A stretch of DNA of 46,411 nucleotides from Rhizobium sp. Q54 (GTDB taxonomy: Bacteria > Pseudomonadota > Alphaproteobacteria > Micropepsales > Micropepsaceae), in the NCBI GenBank assembly GCA_945882615.1, contig CAMCWK010000023.1, positions 1-46,411 of the forward strand, written 5' to 3'. The notes beneath the pieces were generated by a model, which was not told where the DNA came from, ran no database searches, and saw only the letters and a program-made list of their open reading frames with translations. The translations under genes were made by a program, and so were the position numbers. Positions within the stretch are counted from its first letter, which is position 1; every line of letters starts with the position of its first letter. Below are positions 16,864 through 28,000 of this stretch, piece after piece.

Positions 16864-19527
16864 TTAGAACCTGTACTGAACCTGTACGCCGCTCATCCGC
16901 GGGGGCAGCGGCACGCATTGCAGCACGCCGGCGGTGTTGGCGACGCCGAACGAGGCGTTGGGCGCCGAGTTCAAGACGCCGTTATATTCCGGCATGCAGA
17001 CAGGCGTGTTCAGGACATTGGTCATGAACAGACCGGCATCAATGCCCCTGCCCGCGATGTCCTGCACATCCAGACGCAGATCGAGCAGGCCATAGGAGCC
17101 GGTGCGCTGGCTGGGGTCGAAGGTCCGCAGATCGGCCTTGTAGCGGCTCTGCCAATAATAGCGCGCGGTGAAACTCAGATCCTGGATCGGGATGCCCGCG
17201 ATATCCTTCAGGCCGGTGGCATAAATCGCCGTCGCGGTGGTCTGCCAGGCCGGCAGCGGGAACGGCGTGCCCGAAAGATTGGTCGTGCCGGTGGGCAGCA
17301 GATAACCCGGCGGCGGCGTGAAGGTGTAATCGGTATAATGGGCGTCCAGATAGCTGCCCGAGGAGCGCAGCGTCAGGCCCGGCATCGGCAGGATGCTGAT
17401 ATCCCATTCCGCGCCATAGATTTTCGCGGCCTTGGCGTTCAGCGTCACATTGTCGTTGGTGGTGCCGATACAGCTGTTGGCGTTGAACAGCGCCTGGGTG
17501 CAGGCGACGCCGGCCGGACCCGTGGCCAGAGTGACATTGGGCAGCGCCGTCAGGATCTGAATGTCGCGATAATCCGTCATATAGGCCGACAGATTGGTGC
17601 GCACCGGCATGCCGGCCAGGTCCCAGTCGGACTTGATGCCCACTTCGTAATCCTGGACATTTTCAGGCTGGGCGACCGTGACGGCGGGATTGATGGCGGT
17701 GGAATTGATTGCACCCGAGCGATAGCCGGTGCGGGTGGTGGCATAGATCATAGTGCCCGCCCACAGGTCATGGTCGATGCCCAAGGTCCAGGTCGGCTTG
17801 TCGAAGCTCTTGTTGATGTCGGCGGCGCAGCTGGCCAGCGGACGCAAGACGCCGTTGACATCGGTCAGGGTGCAGGCACGGGTCTGGCCGGCGTAGGTGA
17901 TGCCGTGCAGCGTGTAGGGCGCGGGATCGAACACGCCGTTTGCCACGCTGGCGGTGCTGGCGGCCGTGGCCGGGAATATCTGGGTGCGGGTGTCCAGATG
18001 CGCATAACGCTCGTCATAGGTATAGCGCAGGCCCGCGGTCAGGCGGGTGTCCGACGTCAGGCTGTAGGTCGCCTGGGCATAGGCGGCATAGCTGGTGTTG
18101 CGCTGGTCGTTGCGGGTGCCGTCCTGCAGCGTGATGCCGCGTCCGGGCGCGGGAATGCCATTGTTGGGAATGAACAGATAGAACAGCCCGCCATTGTCGC
18201 GGCTGTCCTCCTGGAAGAAGAACAGTCCCGCCGTCCAGTTCAGGCGGTTGCTCCATCCCTTGCCATTGACCGTCAGCTCCGACTGGACCGAGTTGTAGTT
18301 CGGAACCATGTATTGGTATTCGGCCGTGTTGTAGGACAGGCCCCGCCCGATCGAGGTGCCGGTATTGTCCCACCAGCGATAGGCGCTCAGCCATTTCACA
18401 TCGATATCGCCGAAGGTCTTGTTCACGGTGGCGGACAAGGTCTGGTAATGCCCGACATCGACATTGTTGGCGGTCTGTTCGGCGGTCCAGAACCCCGCCG
18501 TCTGGGCGCGGGCGACCGATTGCAGCAGCGAGTTGTAAGCCCTGGGGTCGGTATTCACCGGTCCGACCGTGGTCGGGGTGAAGGAGCTGTAATAAGGCTC
18601 GATCCGGCGGCCGAAAAGATCGGTAAAGCCGATGCAGGTGCCCGGAATGTTGCAGACCGCCGGCCGCCCGAAGCGCTGGCCGCTGGCCGGGAAGAAACCC
18701 AGATTGTGGTAGGTCGAACCGGTATCGTGTTCGGCCGAGATCTGGGCGCGCAGCAGGATGCTCAAGGTCTCGTCAGGCCGCCATTTCAGCGAGAAATTTC
18801 CCGCGATCTTGTTGGCGCCCATCGCCGGCTGGGTGTTGCGATAGCGGGTGGCCGGATCGAAATACAGATTGGTGATGTAACCGCGGCGCTGGCTGATCTG
18901 CCCGGCGGCGCGGAAGGACAGCGTGTCGGTCAGCGGAATGTTGATCGCGCCCTGCAGCTCGGCCCGGCCATAATCGCCCGCCGTCGCCTTGATATAGCCG
19001 CCGAACTCGGGGCCCGGCTCGCGGGTGCGGTACAGGATCGCGCCGCCGGTGGTGTTGCGCCCCACCAATGTGCCCTGCGGCCCCTTGAGGACCTCGACCC
19101 GCTCAATGTCGAACAGCCCGCCGGTCAGCCCGACCGGGCGCGCCAGGTAGACGCCGTCCATATAGACGGCCGCGGCCGGATCAAAAGACATCACCGACTG
19201 GCCGGAGCTGGAATCGAAGTCGCGCTGGCCGCGGATGGTGACGTTCAGCGTGTCCTGGCGGAAGGTGGTGGGCGCGATATGGACCGACGGCGCCAGAAAC
19301 CGCAGATCCTCGATGGTGCTGACATTCAGCCGGTCCAGGTCTGCCTGGCTGAAGGAGGTAATCGAGATCGGGACCGCCTGCTCGATTTCCTCGCGCTTGC
19401 GAGCCGTGACAATGACGGTTTCCAGGACCGAGGCCTGACCGCCATTGCTGGCGGGCTGCGCCACGGCCTCGGTGCCGGGGGTCAGGACCGTGGTGGCCAG
19501 AAAAGCCAGAACCAAGCGTTTGAACAT
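16864..19527 (-). CDS. TonB-dependent outer-membrane receptor
   Basis: This 887-residue receptor imports a ligand across the outer membrane using TonB energy. It has a signal peptide (MFKRLVLAFLATTVLTPGTEAVAQ) and a TonB-box-like ETVIVTARKREE. The plug domain includes PISITSF, VTIRGQRDFDSSSGQ, MDGVYLARPVG and the conserved IERVEVLKGPQGTLVGRNTTGGAI. The 22-strand barrel follows and ends in the terminal aromatic motif VQVQYRF. The ATG at 19527 follows AGGGGACGTCC. The ligand cannot be read from sequence; the style fits the large family used by alphaproteobacteria for plant compounds, sugars or siderophores. It is divergent from an SDR gene, with a 15-base palindrome between them. Confidence 0.93.
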   Translation of the reverse strand: MFKRLVLAFLATTVLTPGTEAVAQPASNGGQASVLETVIVTARKREEIEQAVPISITSFSQADLDRLNVSTIEDLRFLAPSVHIAPTTFRQDTLNVTIRGQRDFDSSSGQSVMSFDPAAAVYMDGVYLARPVGLTGGLFDIERVEVLKGPQGTLVGRNTTGGAILYRTREPGPEFGGYIKATAGDYGRAELQGAINIPLTDTLSFRAAGQISQRRGYITNLYFDPATRYRNTQPAMGANKIAGNFSLKWRPDETLSILLRAQISAEHDTGSTYHNLGFFPASGQRFGRPAVCNIPGTCIGFTDLFGRRIEPYYSSFTPTTVGPVNTDPRAYNSLLQSVARAQTAGFWTAEQTANNVDVGHYQTLSATVNKTFGDIDVKWLSAYRWWDNTGTSIGRGLSYNTAEYQYMVPNYNSVQSELTVNGKGWSNRLNWTAGLFFFQEDSRDNGGLFYLFIPNNGIPAPGRGITLQDGTRNDQRNTSYAAYAQATYSLTSDTRLTAGLRYTYDERYAHLDTRTQIFPATAASTASVANGVFDPAPYTLHGITYAGQTRACTLTDVNGVLRPLASCAADINKSFDKPTWTLGIDHDLWAGTMIYATTRTGYRSGAINSTAINPAVTVAQPENVQDYEVGIKSDWDLAGMPVRTNLSAYMTDYRDIQILTALPNVTLATGPAGVACTQALFNANSCIGTTNDNVTLNAKAAKIYGAEWDISILPMPGLTLRSSGSYLDAHYTDYTFTPPPGYLLPTGTTNLSGTPFPLPAWQTTATAIYATGLKDIAGIPIQDLSFTARYYWQSRYKADLRTFDPSQRTGSYGLLDLRLDVQDIAGRGIDAGLFMTNVLNTPVCMPEYNGVLNSAPNASFGVANTAGVLQCVPLPPRMSGVQVQYRF

Positions 19528-19663
19528 GGACGTCCCCTGGGATATGCGTTTGGAATCCGGGCGTTTTTGCATCGCCGCGGCGGTTTTCGTTGCTCTAACA
19601 GGAATTGCCGGAGCGGATAAAGCCAATGTTGGGCGCGCGCGCCAAATCGGGAAAATTTCCTTA

Positions 19664-19678
19664 TAAGGGCAGCCCTTA
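19664..19678. promoter_or_regulatory. 15-base palindrome (candidate operator) between receptor and SDR genes
   Basis: TAAGGGCAGCCCTTA is a perfect 7-bp inverted repeat around a single A. It ends 29 bases before the SDR start codon, and a second small symmetric element (GGAAAATTTCC, 19650-19660) adjoins it. The position suits a repressor site in the 180-base divergent region. No regulator is encoded next to it. Confidence 0.45.
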
Positions 19679-19707
19679 GAGGGAACTGTCATTTCAGAGA
19701 GGACGAT

Positions 19708-20448
19708 ATGAACAAGATTGCGATGATCACCGGTGCTGGCAGCGGCGTGGGCCGCGCCGTCGCCATCCATCTGTCGGAAGCCGGCTGGTCGGTGGTGCTG
19801 GTGGGGCGCAAGGCTGACACGCTGGAAGAGACCGCCAAGCGCCTCAAAGGCAGCACTCTGGTGGTCCCGGCCGATATCGGCGATCCCCAGGCGGTCAAGG
19901 GCGTCTTCGCCCAGATCAAGGACAAGTTCGGCCGGCTGGACATGCTGTTCAACAATGCCGGCATGGGCACCCCCGCTATTCCCATCGAAGAGCTGAGCTT
20001 CGAACAGTGGCAGGCGATCGTGGGGGTCAACCTCACCGGCGCCTTCCTTTGCACCCAGGAAGCGGTGCGGATGATGAAGGCGCAGACCCCGCGCGGCGGG
20101 CGCATCATCAACAATGGCTCGATTTCAGCCGACCGTCCCCGCCCCCATTCGGCGCCCTATACCGCCACCAAACACGCCATCACCGGCCTGACCAAGTCCA
20201 CCATCCTGGACGGGCGGCCCTTCGACATCACGGCGGGGCAAGTGGACATCGGCAACGCCGCCACCGAGATGACAGAGCGCATGACCAAGGGCGTGCTGCA
20301 GCCCGATGGCCAGCTGGCGGTCGAGCCGCGCATGGACGTGAACCATGTTGCCCAGGCTGTGACCTACATGGCCGGGCTGCCGCTGGAATCCAACGTACCA
20401 TTCCTGACCGTGATGGCGACCAAGATGCCGCTTTTCGGTCGCGGCTGA
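19708..20448 (+). CDS. Short-chain dehydrogenase/reductase (SDR) family oxidoreductase
   Basis: This is a 246-residue cytoplasmic NAD(P)-dependent oxidoreductase of the classical SDR type. The cofactor motif TGAGSGVG is at residues 8-15. NNAG follows the fourth strand, and the catalytic set is Ser138, Tyr151 and Lys155 (YTATK). The residue after the second strand region is GRKADT, with Arg near the adenosine ribose, which leans towards NADP(H). The length is normal. The ATG at 19708 follows AGAGAGGACG. It is divergent from the TonB-dependent receptor and might process what that receptor brings in; that is inference. The substrate is unknown. Confidence 0.92.
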   Translation: MNKIAMITGAGSGVGRAVAIHLSEAGWSVVLVGRKADTLEETAKRLKGSTLVVPADIGDPQAVKGVFAQIKDKFGRLDMLFNNAGMGTPAIPIEELSFEQWQAIVGVNLTGAFLCTQEAVRMMKAQTPRGGRIINNGSISADRPRPHSAPYTATKHAITGLTKSTILDGRPFDITAGQVDIGNAATEMTERMTKGVLQPDGQLAVEPRMDVNHVAQAVTYMAGLPLESNVPFLTVMATKMPLFGRG

Positions 20449-20881
20449 TCGATCGACGCGCGCCTGATGAAATTTTGCGCAAGTGGGGAGCTTTTCGTCC
20501 CGGCTGCGCATTGTCTGGTCATGCGAGCCTGCTTTCTGGGACAGAATATTTGCGCACTGGGTTTTGGGGTGGCGACGCTTCAAATGACCCCGGTGCTGGT
20601 CGACGAGGACACCGGCGAGCCCGCCCGGCTGGACGCCCCGCAAAAGCCTGTGGATCAAACCGGTACATCCCGCCCCAGCCACCCGCCGGACAGCGCCAAT
20701 CCCCTGTAACAATTCAGCAACGTCGCGCCGGGGCAAGGAACGCCTTCCCACCAAAAAGGCCAGTTTGCCGCACGGGTTGGGGGGCCGGGGCCTTGTATGG
20801 GGTGGCACGAATATCAATATTGGTCGTTATAGGATTCGCTTGTAACGATATTTTATTGCGATTCCGGTATTTGGTAGCGGC
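20449..20881. other. 433-base intergenic region upstream of mlaA
   Basis: I see no gene I can support. An 80-codon frame at 20467-20709 has no signal, domain or good ribosome-binding site. The last 80 bases before mlaA are AT-rich, with small symmetric elements (AATAT-CA-ATATT near 20812, TCGTTA/TAACGA at 20824-20848), and probably contain the mlaA promoter. Confidence 0.4.
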
Positions 20882-21607
20882 ATGAGACTTATACTTTCCA
20901 GGATTTCGGCAGTTGCCCTGACTGTGTTGTTGGGCGCCTGCAGCACACCCAGCCCTGAGTCCATGGCCCAAAATGACCCTTGGGAACGGACCAACCGCGA
21001 CATCTTTGATTTCAACCTGTCCATGGACCGGGCCATCCTGCGCCCCGTCGCCCGCGGCTACCGGGATGTGGTGCCGGAATTCGCCCGCGAAGGCGTGCAC
21101 AATTTCCTCACCAACCTGAATTCGCCGGTGATCCTGGCCAACGACGTGCTGCAGGGCGAGACCGACAAGGCCGGCAACACGCTGGGCCGCATCGTGATCA
21201 ACACCACGGTCGGTGTTGGCGGCCTGATCGATGTCGCCAGCAAGTGGGGCCTGCCCTATCACGAGAATGATTTCGGCATCACCCTGGGCAAGGGCGGTGC
21301 GGCCGAAGGCTCCTATCTGATGCTGCCCTTTGCCGGCCCCAAGCCGCCCCGCGATCTGCTCGGCACCGGCGTGGATATCGCCTTCGATCCCTTCACCTAC
21401 GCCATCTTCCCCGGTGACAATACGCTGATGATCGTACGCATCGGCATGGGCGTTCTGGACGCCCGGACGTCGCAGCTGGACGCGGTCGAAACCATCGAAC
21501 GCTCGTCGATCGACTTCTATGCGACCACCCGCAATCTTTATCGCCAGAGCCGCAATGCGCGGATCAACGAAGGCACCGCCGGCGCGGACGACCTGCCGAA
21601 TCTTTAG
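20882..21607 (+). CDS. mlaA: MlaA (VacJ) family phospholipid-removal lipoprotein
   Basis: This 241-residue outer-membrane lipoprotein belongs to the Mla system, which moves misplaced phospholipids from the outer leaflet back towards the inner membrane. The signal peptide ends in the lipobox LGAC (ALTVLLGACSTP). The MlaA domain has DPWERTNRDIFDFN, the conserved FLTNLNSPVILANDVLQG, TTVGVGGLIDVASKWGLP, the DFGITLGKGG turn, and YLMLPFAGPKPPRDLLGTGVD. The length is typical. The other Mla genes are not in the window, which is common. A strong terminator follows within 20 bases, so this is a single-gene unit. Confidence 0.93.
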   Translation: MRLILSRISAVALTVLLGACSTPSPESMAQNDPWERTNRDIFDFNLSMDRAILRPVARGYRDVVPEFAREGVHNFLTNLNSPVILANDVLQGETDKAGNTLGRIVINTTVGVGGLIDVASKWGLPYHENDFGITLGKGGAAEGSYLMLPFAGPKPPRDLLGTGVDIAFDPFTYAIFPGDNTLMIVRIGMGVLDARTSQLDAVETIERSSIDFYATTRNLYRQSRNARINEGTAGADDLPNL

Positions 21608-21622
21608 GCCAAACTGAAATAC

Positions 21623-21656
21623 AAAACGCGCCGTGCTGAACCGCACGGCGCGTTTT
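21623..21656. terminator. Strong intrinsic terminator after mlaA, likely bidirectional
   Basis: AAAACGCGCCGTGC (21623-21636) and GCACGGCGCGTTTT (21643-21656) form a perfect 14-bp stem with a 6-base loop. A-T tracts at both ends serve both strands. It begins 16 bases after the mlaA stop and lies before the end of the convergent mdtC-type gene, so it can end both transcripts. Confidence 0.9.
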
Positions 21657-21692
21657 CGTTTGTCCGGACTTGCGCCTCGCCCAAGCTCGGCG

Positions 21693-24600
21693 CTATTCCG
21701 CTGGTGAAGGATGAGGCATCGGCTCGTGATCGCCGGGCTTATCGCCCATCAGCCCGTGATACCACTTGTTCCAAAAGCCGCTCGTCCAGCTTCCGAAGCG
21801 CTCCATGTACAAGAACACCACCGGGGTGGTGTAGAGGGTCAGGATCTGGCTGAGCACCAGGCCGCCCACGATGGAGATGCCCAAAGGCTGGCGCATCTCC
21901 GAGCCTGCGCCCAGCCCGATGGCCAGCGGCAGCGCGCCCAGGATGGCGCCGACTGTGGTCATCATGATGGGCCTGAAGCGCAACAGGCAGGCTTTGCGGA
22001 TGGCGTCCTGGGGCGACAGACCTTCGCGCCGCTGCAGGTCAATGGCGAAATCGATCATGATGATCGCGTTCTTTTTGACGATGCCTATCAGCAATATGAC
22101 GCCGATCATCGCGATCAGGTCGAACTGGGTGTTGAACATCAGCAGCGCCAGCACCGCGCCCACCCCCGCCGACGGCAGGGTGGAAATGATGGTGATGGGA
22201 TGGATCAGGCTCTCATAAAGAATGCCCAGCGTGATGTAGATGGTCAGGATCGCGGCCAGCAGCAGGAAGGGCATGTTCTGGAAGCTGCGCTGCAGCTGGC
22301 GGGCATTGCCGGCGAACTCGCCATGCACGTTAATCGGCACGTTGATCTGGGCCATGGTGCGGTTGATGGCCGTCACGGCATTGCCCAGGCTTTCGCCGGC
22401 CGGCAGGTTGAACGAGAAAGTGGTGGCGACGAACGGCCCCTGGTGATTGACCGCCAGCGGCGTGGTGCCGGGGCCAAAGCTCGCCACAGCCGACAGCGGC
22501 ACCATGGTGGAGACGCGGGTGGACACTGAAGCGCCCGTTGAACCGCCGCCGCGAACGCTGGCGGTCAGGGCGTTGAGCTGCTGGTTGCGCACGGCTTCGG
22601 CGGCCTGTGCATTCGCGTCGGTGTTCGCGGACGTGGTGGTGGTGCTGGTGCTGGTGCCACGCGCCTGCGCCGGGGTAAAGGCGCCGCCCGCACCGGCGGT
22701 GGACTGGGTGCCGCTGACGCTGCCGCCCGAGGTGCTGATATAGATGTCGCGCAGCGTCTCCGGGCTCTGCCAGAATTTCGGCGCCACCTCCATGATCACT
22801 TTGTACTGGTTCTTGTCCTTGTAGATGGTCGAGACCTGGCGCTGGCCAAAGGCGTCATACAGCGCATTGTTCACCTGGGCGATGTTCAGGCCCAGCCGCG
22901 CCGCCGTGGCCCGGTCCACTTTCATATCAACCTGAAGACCCTTGTCCTGCTGGTCGGAATTGACGTCGGTCAGTTCGGGCACCTGCTGCAGCGCATCGGT
23001 GATCCTGGGCACCCACCGGTTCAGCTCTTCGAGCGAATCGGCCTGCACCGTATATTGCTGGCTGCCATTGCCGCCCCGGCCGCCACCGCCGATCTGCCCG
23101 CCCGCACGCAGGAACAGGCGCGCGCCCGCCACTTTTTCGAGCTTGGGCCGCAGTCGGTCGATCACTTCGTCCGTGGAGAGCCCGCGCTCGGCCGGCGGCT
23201 TCAAGGTGACAAAGACATTGCCGGAATTGGCGGCGCCGCCGCCGGCAAAGCCGCCCACCGTCGCCACCGCCGGATCACTTTTGATGATCTCGATGAACTG
23301 CATGAACTTCTTCTGCATCGCCTGGAACGAGATGCTCTGGTCGGCCCTGAGGCCGCCCTGCATCGTGCCCTCATCGGTGGAGGGGAAGAAGCCCTTGGGC
23401 ACGATGGAGATCAGGTAGAAGTTGAGGCCAATGGCGAGGAAGACCATCATCACGACGGTCTTGGGATTGCCCAGCGACCAGTCCAGGGTGCGGCGGTAGA
23501 AGTCCTGCATCCATTCCAGGCTGCGCCGCGACCAGGCCATCAGCGGATTCTTGTCCTCCTCGATCGAGAGATCGAGATAGGCGCACATCATCGGCGTCAG
23601 GGTCAGCGAGATCACCATCGATATGACGATCGCAACCGTCAGGGTGATGGCGAATTCGTGGAAGATGCGCCCCACCATGCCGCCGATCAGCAGCACCGGA
23701 AAGAACACCGCCACCAGAGAAATGCTCATGGAAATGACGGTGAAAGTCACTTCCTGGGCGCCCTGCAGCGCGGCCTGCATCCGGCTTTTGCCGTTCTCCA
23801 GGTGACGGGTAACGTTCTCCAGCACCACAATCGTATTGTCGACCACGAAGCCGGTGGAGACGATCAGCGCCATCAGCGAGAAATTGTTGAGGCTGAAGCC
23901 CAGAAGATACATCACCCCGAAAGTGCCCAGCAGCGTCAGCGGCACGCAGACGGTGGGCACCAGCGTGGCCTTGAAGTTCCTGAGGAACAGGAACACCACC
24001 AAAATCACCAGGATGGTGGCGATGATCAGCGTCATCTCCACGTCATGCACCGAATTGCGGATGGAGTTGGTGGTATCCATCAGCGTGCCGAGCTCGATGG
24101 CGGCGGGCAGTGCCGCCTGCAGCTCCGGCATCATGGTGCGGATCATGTCCACAACCTCGATGACATTGGCGCCCGGCTGCTTGGTGACATTGACCAGAAC
24201 CGCCGGCTGGCCGTTGAAGGTGCCCAGGTTGCGGACATTCTCCACCCCGTCCACCACCTCGGCCACGTCCTGAAGCCGCACCGCCGAGCCGTTGCGATAG
24301 GCGATGATCAGCGTGCGGTAATCGCTGGCCGCGCTGGCCACGTCATTGGCATAGACCTGTAACGTCTGCTCGCCCTGCTGGATGTCGCCCTTGGGGGTGT
24401 TGGCGTTGGCCGCCGAGATCGCGGCCCGCACATCGGCCAGGCCAATGCCATATTTGAACAAGGCGCGCGGGTTAAGCTCAATGCGGACGGCCGGCAGCGA
24501 TGCGCCATTGAGCGAGACGTCGCCCACCCCGGAAACCTGCGACAGCTTCTGCTGGATGATGTTGGAGGCCTGGTCATAAATCTGGCCCGGCGACAGCGTC

Positions 24601-25040
24601 TTGGACGTCATCGCCAGAATTATGATCGGGAAGTCGGCCGGATTGAACTTGCGGTAGGTGGGATTGGAACGCAGCGCGGCCGGCAGGTCGGCGCGCGCCG
24701 CATTGATCGCGGCCTGCACGTTGCGCGCCGCACCGTTGATATCGCGGTTGATGTCGAACTGCAGCACGATCTGGGTGGAGTTGACGTTGCTGCGCGACGT
24801 CATCTCGTCCACGCCGGCGATGGTGCCCAGATGCCGCTCCAGCGGCGTCGCCACACTGGAGGCCATGATCTCCGGGCTGGCGCCGGGCATCGAGGCATTC
24901 ACCACGATGGTGGGAATGTCGATATTCGGAAAAGGGGAAACCGGCAGCAGGGTATAGGCCGTCATCCCCGCCATGCCCAAGCCCAGCGCCAAAAGCGTGG
25001 TGGCGATGCGGCGGCGGATGAAGAGCGCGACGATGTTCAT
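21693..25040 (-). CDS. mdtC: MdtC-type RND efflux permease with Asn in the proton relay and a 72-residue insertion
   Basis: This 1115-residue permease is the second RND subunit of an mdtABC-type operon. It opens [21 protein letters not shown]. The fourth-helix segment reads [23 protein letters not shown], close to MdtC ([15 protein letters not shown]) except that Asn402 replaces the second Asp of the relay. Asp401 and the later Lys in [14 protein letters not shown] remain. Residues 774-845 are a Ser/Thr/Ala/Gly-rich insertion between STSGG and [12 protein letters not shown]. Without it the length would be about 1043, normal for the family. The ATG at 25040 overlaps the mdtB-type stop as ATGA. 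In E. coli MdtB and MdtC form a mixed trimer, so a non-proton-carrying MdtC partner is plausible. Confidence 0.9.
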   Translation of the reverse strand: MNIVALFIRRRIATTLLALGLGMAGMTAYTLLPVSPFPNIDIPTIVVNASMPGASPEIMASSVATPLERHLGTIAGVDEMTSRSNVNSTQIVLQFDINRDINGAARNVQAAINAARADLPAALRSNPTYRKFNPADFPIIILAMTSKTLSPGQIYDQASNIIQQKLSQVSGVGDVSLNGASLPAVRIELNPRALFKYGIGLADVRAAISAANANTPKGDIQQGEQTLQVYANDVASAASDYRTLIIAYRNGSAVRLQDVAEVVDGVENVRNLGTFNGQPAVLVNVTKQPGANVIEVVDMIRTMMPELQAALPAAIELGTLMDTTNSIRNSVHDVEMTLIIATILVILVVFLFLRNFKATLVPTVCVPLTLLGTFGVMYLLGFSLNNFSLMALIVSTGFVVDNTIVVLENVTRHLENGKSRMQAALQGAQEVTFTVISMSISLVAVFFPVLLIGGMVGRIFHEFAITLTVAIVISMVISLTLTPMMCAYLDLSIEEDKNPLMAWSRRSLEWMQDFYRRTLDWSLGNPKTVVMMVFLAIGLNFYLISIVPKGFFPSTDEGTMQGGLRADQSISFQAMQKKFMQFIEIIKSDPAVATVGGFAGGGAANSGNVFVTLKPPAERGLSTDEVIDRLRPKLEKVAGARLFLRAGGQIGGGGRGGNGSQQYTVQADSLEELNRWVPRITDALQQVPELTDVNSDQQDKGLQVDMKVDRATAARLGLNIAQVNNALYDAFGQRQVSTIYKDKNQYKVIMEVAPKFWQSPETLRDIYISTSGGSVSGTQSTAGAGGAFTPAQARGTSTSTTTTSANTDANAQAAEAVRNQQLNALTASVRGGGSTGASVSTRVSTMVPLSAVASFGPGTTPLAVNHQGPFVATTFSFNLPAGESLGNAVTAINRTMAQINVPINVHGEFAGNARQLQRSFQNMPFLLLAAILTIYITLGILYESLIHPITIISTLPSAGVGAVLALLMFNTQFDLIAMIGVILLIGIVKKNAIIMIDFAIDLQRREGLSPQDAIRKACLLRFRPIMMTTVGAILGALPLAIGLGAGSEMRQPLGISIVGGLVLSQILTLYTTPVVFLYMERFGSWTSGFWNKWYHGLMGDKPGDHEPMPHPSPAE

Positions 25041-28000
25041 TCCGCGGGCTCCGGCGCCTCGTCGACACGCCGTGCGCGGCGGCGGGCGCGCCAAGCGCGG
25101 AAATCCGCGCCCAGCCGGTCGAAATAGATATAGATCACCGGGGTGGTGAACAGCGTCAGCAACTGGCTGACCAGAAGACCGCCGACAATGGAAATGCCCA
25201 GCGGATGGCGCAGCTCCGAGCCCATGCCGGTGCCCAGCATCAGCGGCAGGGCGCCGAACAGCGCCGCCACCGTGGTCATCAGGATGGGCCTAAAGCGCAG
25301 CAGCGCGGCCTGGTGGATGGCCTCGGTGGGCGACTTGCCCTCGTTGCGCTCCGCATCCAGCGCAAAATCGATCATCATGATGGCGTTCTTCTTGACGATG
25401 CCGATCAGCAAGATGATGCCGATGATGGAGACGATATTGAGGTCATGCCCCGCGATCATCAGCGCCAGCAACGCACCCACGCCCGCCGAGGGCAGGGTGG
25501 ACAGGATGGTGATGGGATGGATGAAGCTCTCATACAGAACCCCCAACACGATATAGACCGTGATGATGGCGGCGATGATCAGGAGAATTTGGTTGCCCAG
25601 CGCCGCCTGGAAGGCCAGGGCCGAACCCTGGAACTGGGTGGTGACGCCCGGCGGCACACCCATCTCGCCCTGCGCATCGCGGATCGCCTCAACCGCCGTG
25701 CCCAGGGCATAGCCTGGCGCGGTGTCGAACGAGAAAGTCGCGGACGGGAATTGTCCCAGATGGTCGATCTGCAGCTGCGAGGTGCGCTGCTCAACCTTGG
25801 CGATGGCCGATAGTGGCACCTGTCCGCCGCCGGATGTCGGCAGGTAGATGTCGTTCATCGAATCCACCGTGTTGTGCACCTTGGGATCGGCTTCCAGGAT
25901 CACGCGATACTGGTTGGACTGGGTGAAGATGGTGGAGATGATGCGCTGGCCGAAACTGTCATACAGCGCATTGTCGATGGTCGCCGCCGTCACGCCGAAA
26001 CGCGCCGCGGTGTCGCGATCGACCATCAGATAGGCCGACAGGCCCTTGTCCAGGAACGAGGTGGAGACGTTGCGGATTTCCGGCACGGCGCGCAGTTTGG
26101 CCAGCAGCTGTGGCACATAGTCGTTCAGGGCGGCTTGTGTCGCCGCCTGCAGCACGAACTGATACTGGGCGCGCGATACCACCGAATCCGTCGTCAGATC
26201 CTGCACTGCCTGCAGATAGAAGGTCATGCCCGGCACGGTCTGGGCGTGCTGCTTCAGCCGTTCCATCACCGCCTGCACGCCGTCACGGTCATGCTTGGGC
26301 TTCAGGTTGATTAGGATGCGGCCGCTGTTGAGCGTGTGGTTGCTGCCATCCACCCCGATAAAGGAAGACAGGCTCGCCACATCGGGATCCTTGAGGAAGG
26401 TCTCGGCCAGTTTGCGCTGACGCGTGGCCATCGCGTCAAAACTGACGGTGGGACCGGACTCGGTAATCGCCTGGATGAAGCCGGTGTCCTGCACCGGGAA
26501 AAAGCCCTTGGGAATGGCGGCATACAGCACGATGGTCAGCACCAGCGTGGCCAAGGCCGACAGCAGGGTCAGGCGCTGATGCTTGAGCACCCATATCAGC
26601 CAGCGGTCATACCCGGCCACCAGGCGGTCATAGTAATATTCGGTGCGGCGCTGGAAGCTGCTCTCGCGCCTGGCTTCGACCGCATGGCTGCGCAGCAGCT
26701 TGGCGCACAACATCGGCACCAATGTCAGTGACACCACCGCCGAAATCAGGATGGTGATCGACAGCGTCATCGCGAATTCGCGGAACAGGCGGCCCACCAC
26801 ATCCTGCATGAACAATAGCGGGATCAGGACGGCGATCAGCGACACCGTCAGCGACACGATGGTGAAGCCGATCTCGCCGGCGCCCTTCATGGCGGCGTTG
26901 TAGGGCGTCTCGCCTTTTTCAATATAGCGGGTGATGTTCTCGATCATCACGATGGCGTCGTCGACCACGAAGCCGGCGGAGATGGTCAGCGCCATCAGCG
27001 ACAGATTGTTGAGCGAATAGCCCAGCAGATACATGGCGGCAAAGGTGCCGACGATGGACAGCGGCACCGACAGGGAGGGAATAAAGGTCGCTGGCAGGTT
27101 GCGCAGGAAGACATAGATCACCAGCACGACCAGGATCACCGCCAGCATCAGCTCGAACTGCACGTCGGAGACCGAGGCACGGATGGTTTCGGTGCGATCA
27201 GTAAGCGTGACCACATCCACCGAAGCCGGCAGCCCCGCCGTGATGACGGGCAGCAGCTCCTTGATGGAATCCACCACCTGGATGACATTGGCGCCGGGCT
27301 GGCGCTGGACGTTGATCAGGACGGCGGGCCCGTTATTGGCCCAGCTCGCCAGCTTGTTGTTCTGGGCCCCGTCCACGACATTGGCCACGTCCTTGAGATA
27401 GACCGGCGAGCCGTTGCGGAAGGCGACCACAATGCTGCGATAATCCTCGACGCTCTGCAGCTGGTCGTTGGAATTGATGGTGTAGGACTGGAAGGCGCCG
27501 TCGAAACTGCCCTTGGGCGAGTTGGAATTGTTGTTCGAAACGGTGGTGCGCAGGTCGTCGATGTTCAGGCCCAGCGCGGCCAGCTTCTGTAGATTGGCCT
27601 GCACCCGCACAGCCGGCCGCTGGCCGCCCGAAATGCTCACCAGGCCGACCCCTGAAAGCTGTGAGATTTTCTGCGCGATGCGGGTTTCCGACAGGTCCAC
27701 CAGCTGGGTCATGGGCAGGGTGCGTGACGACACCGCCAGCGTGATCACCGGCGCGTCGGCGGGATTGACCTTGGCGTAGATCGGCGGGGCGGGCAGCGAA
27801 GCGGGCAGCAGGTTGGACGCGGCATTGATCGCCGCCTGCACCTGTTGTTCGGCAATATCCAGGCTGAGCGCCAGATCGAACTGCAGCGTCACCACCGAGG
27901 AGCCGCCCGAGGACACCGACGACATTTCCTTCAGCCCGGGCATCTGGCCGAACTGCCGCTCCAGGGGCGCGGTGACCGAGGTGGCCATCACCTCCGGGCT

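Noticed and set aside
16918..19620. A 900-codon open frame on the plus strand, antisense to the TonB-dependent receptor gene
   Set aside because: It mirrors a well-supported receptor with signal peptide, plug motifs and terminal Phe. Its translation is Gly/Arg/Asp/Gln-rich with no domain. Long antisense frames are common in GC-rich DNA.
20467..20709. An 80-codon frame upstream of mlaA
   Set aside because: It has several Cys but no recognisable family, no good ribosome-binding site and a Pro-rich tail like read-through of non-coding GC-rich DNA. It could not be excluded as a small gene.
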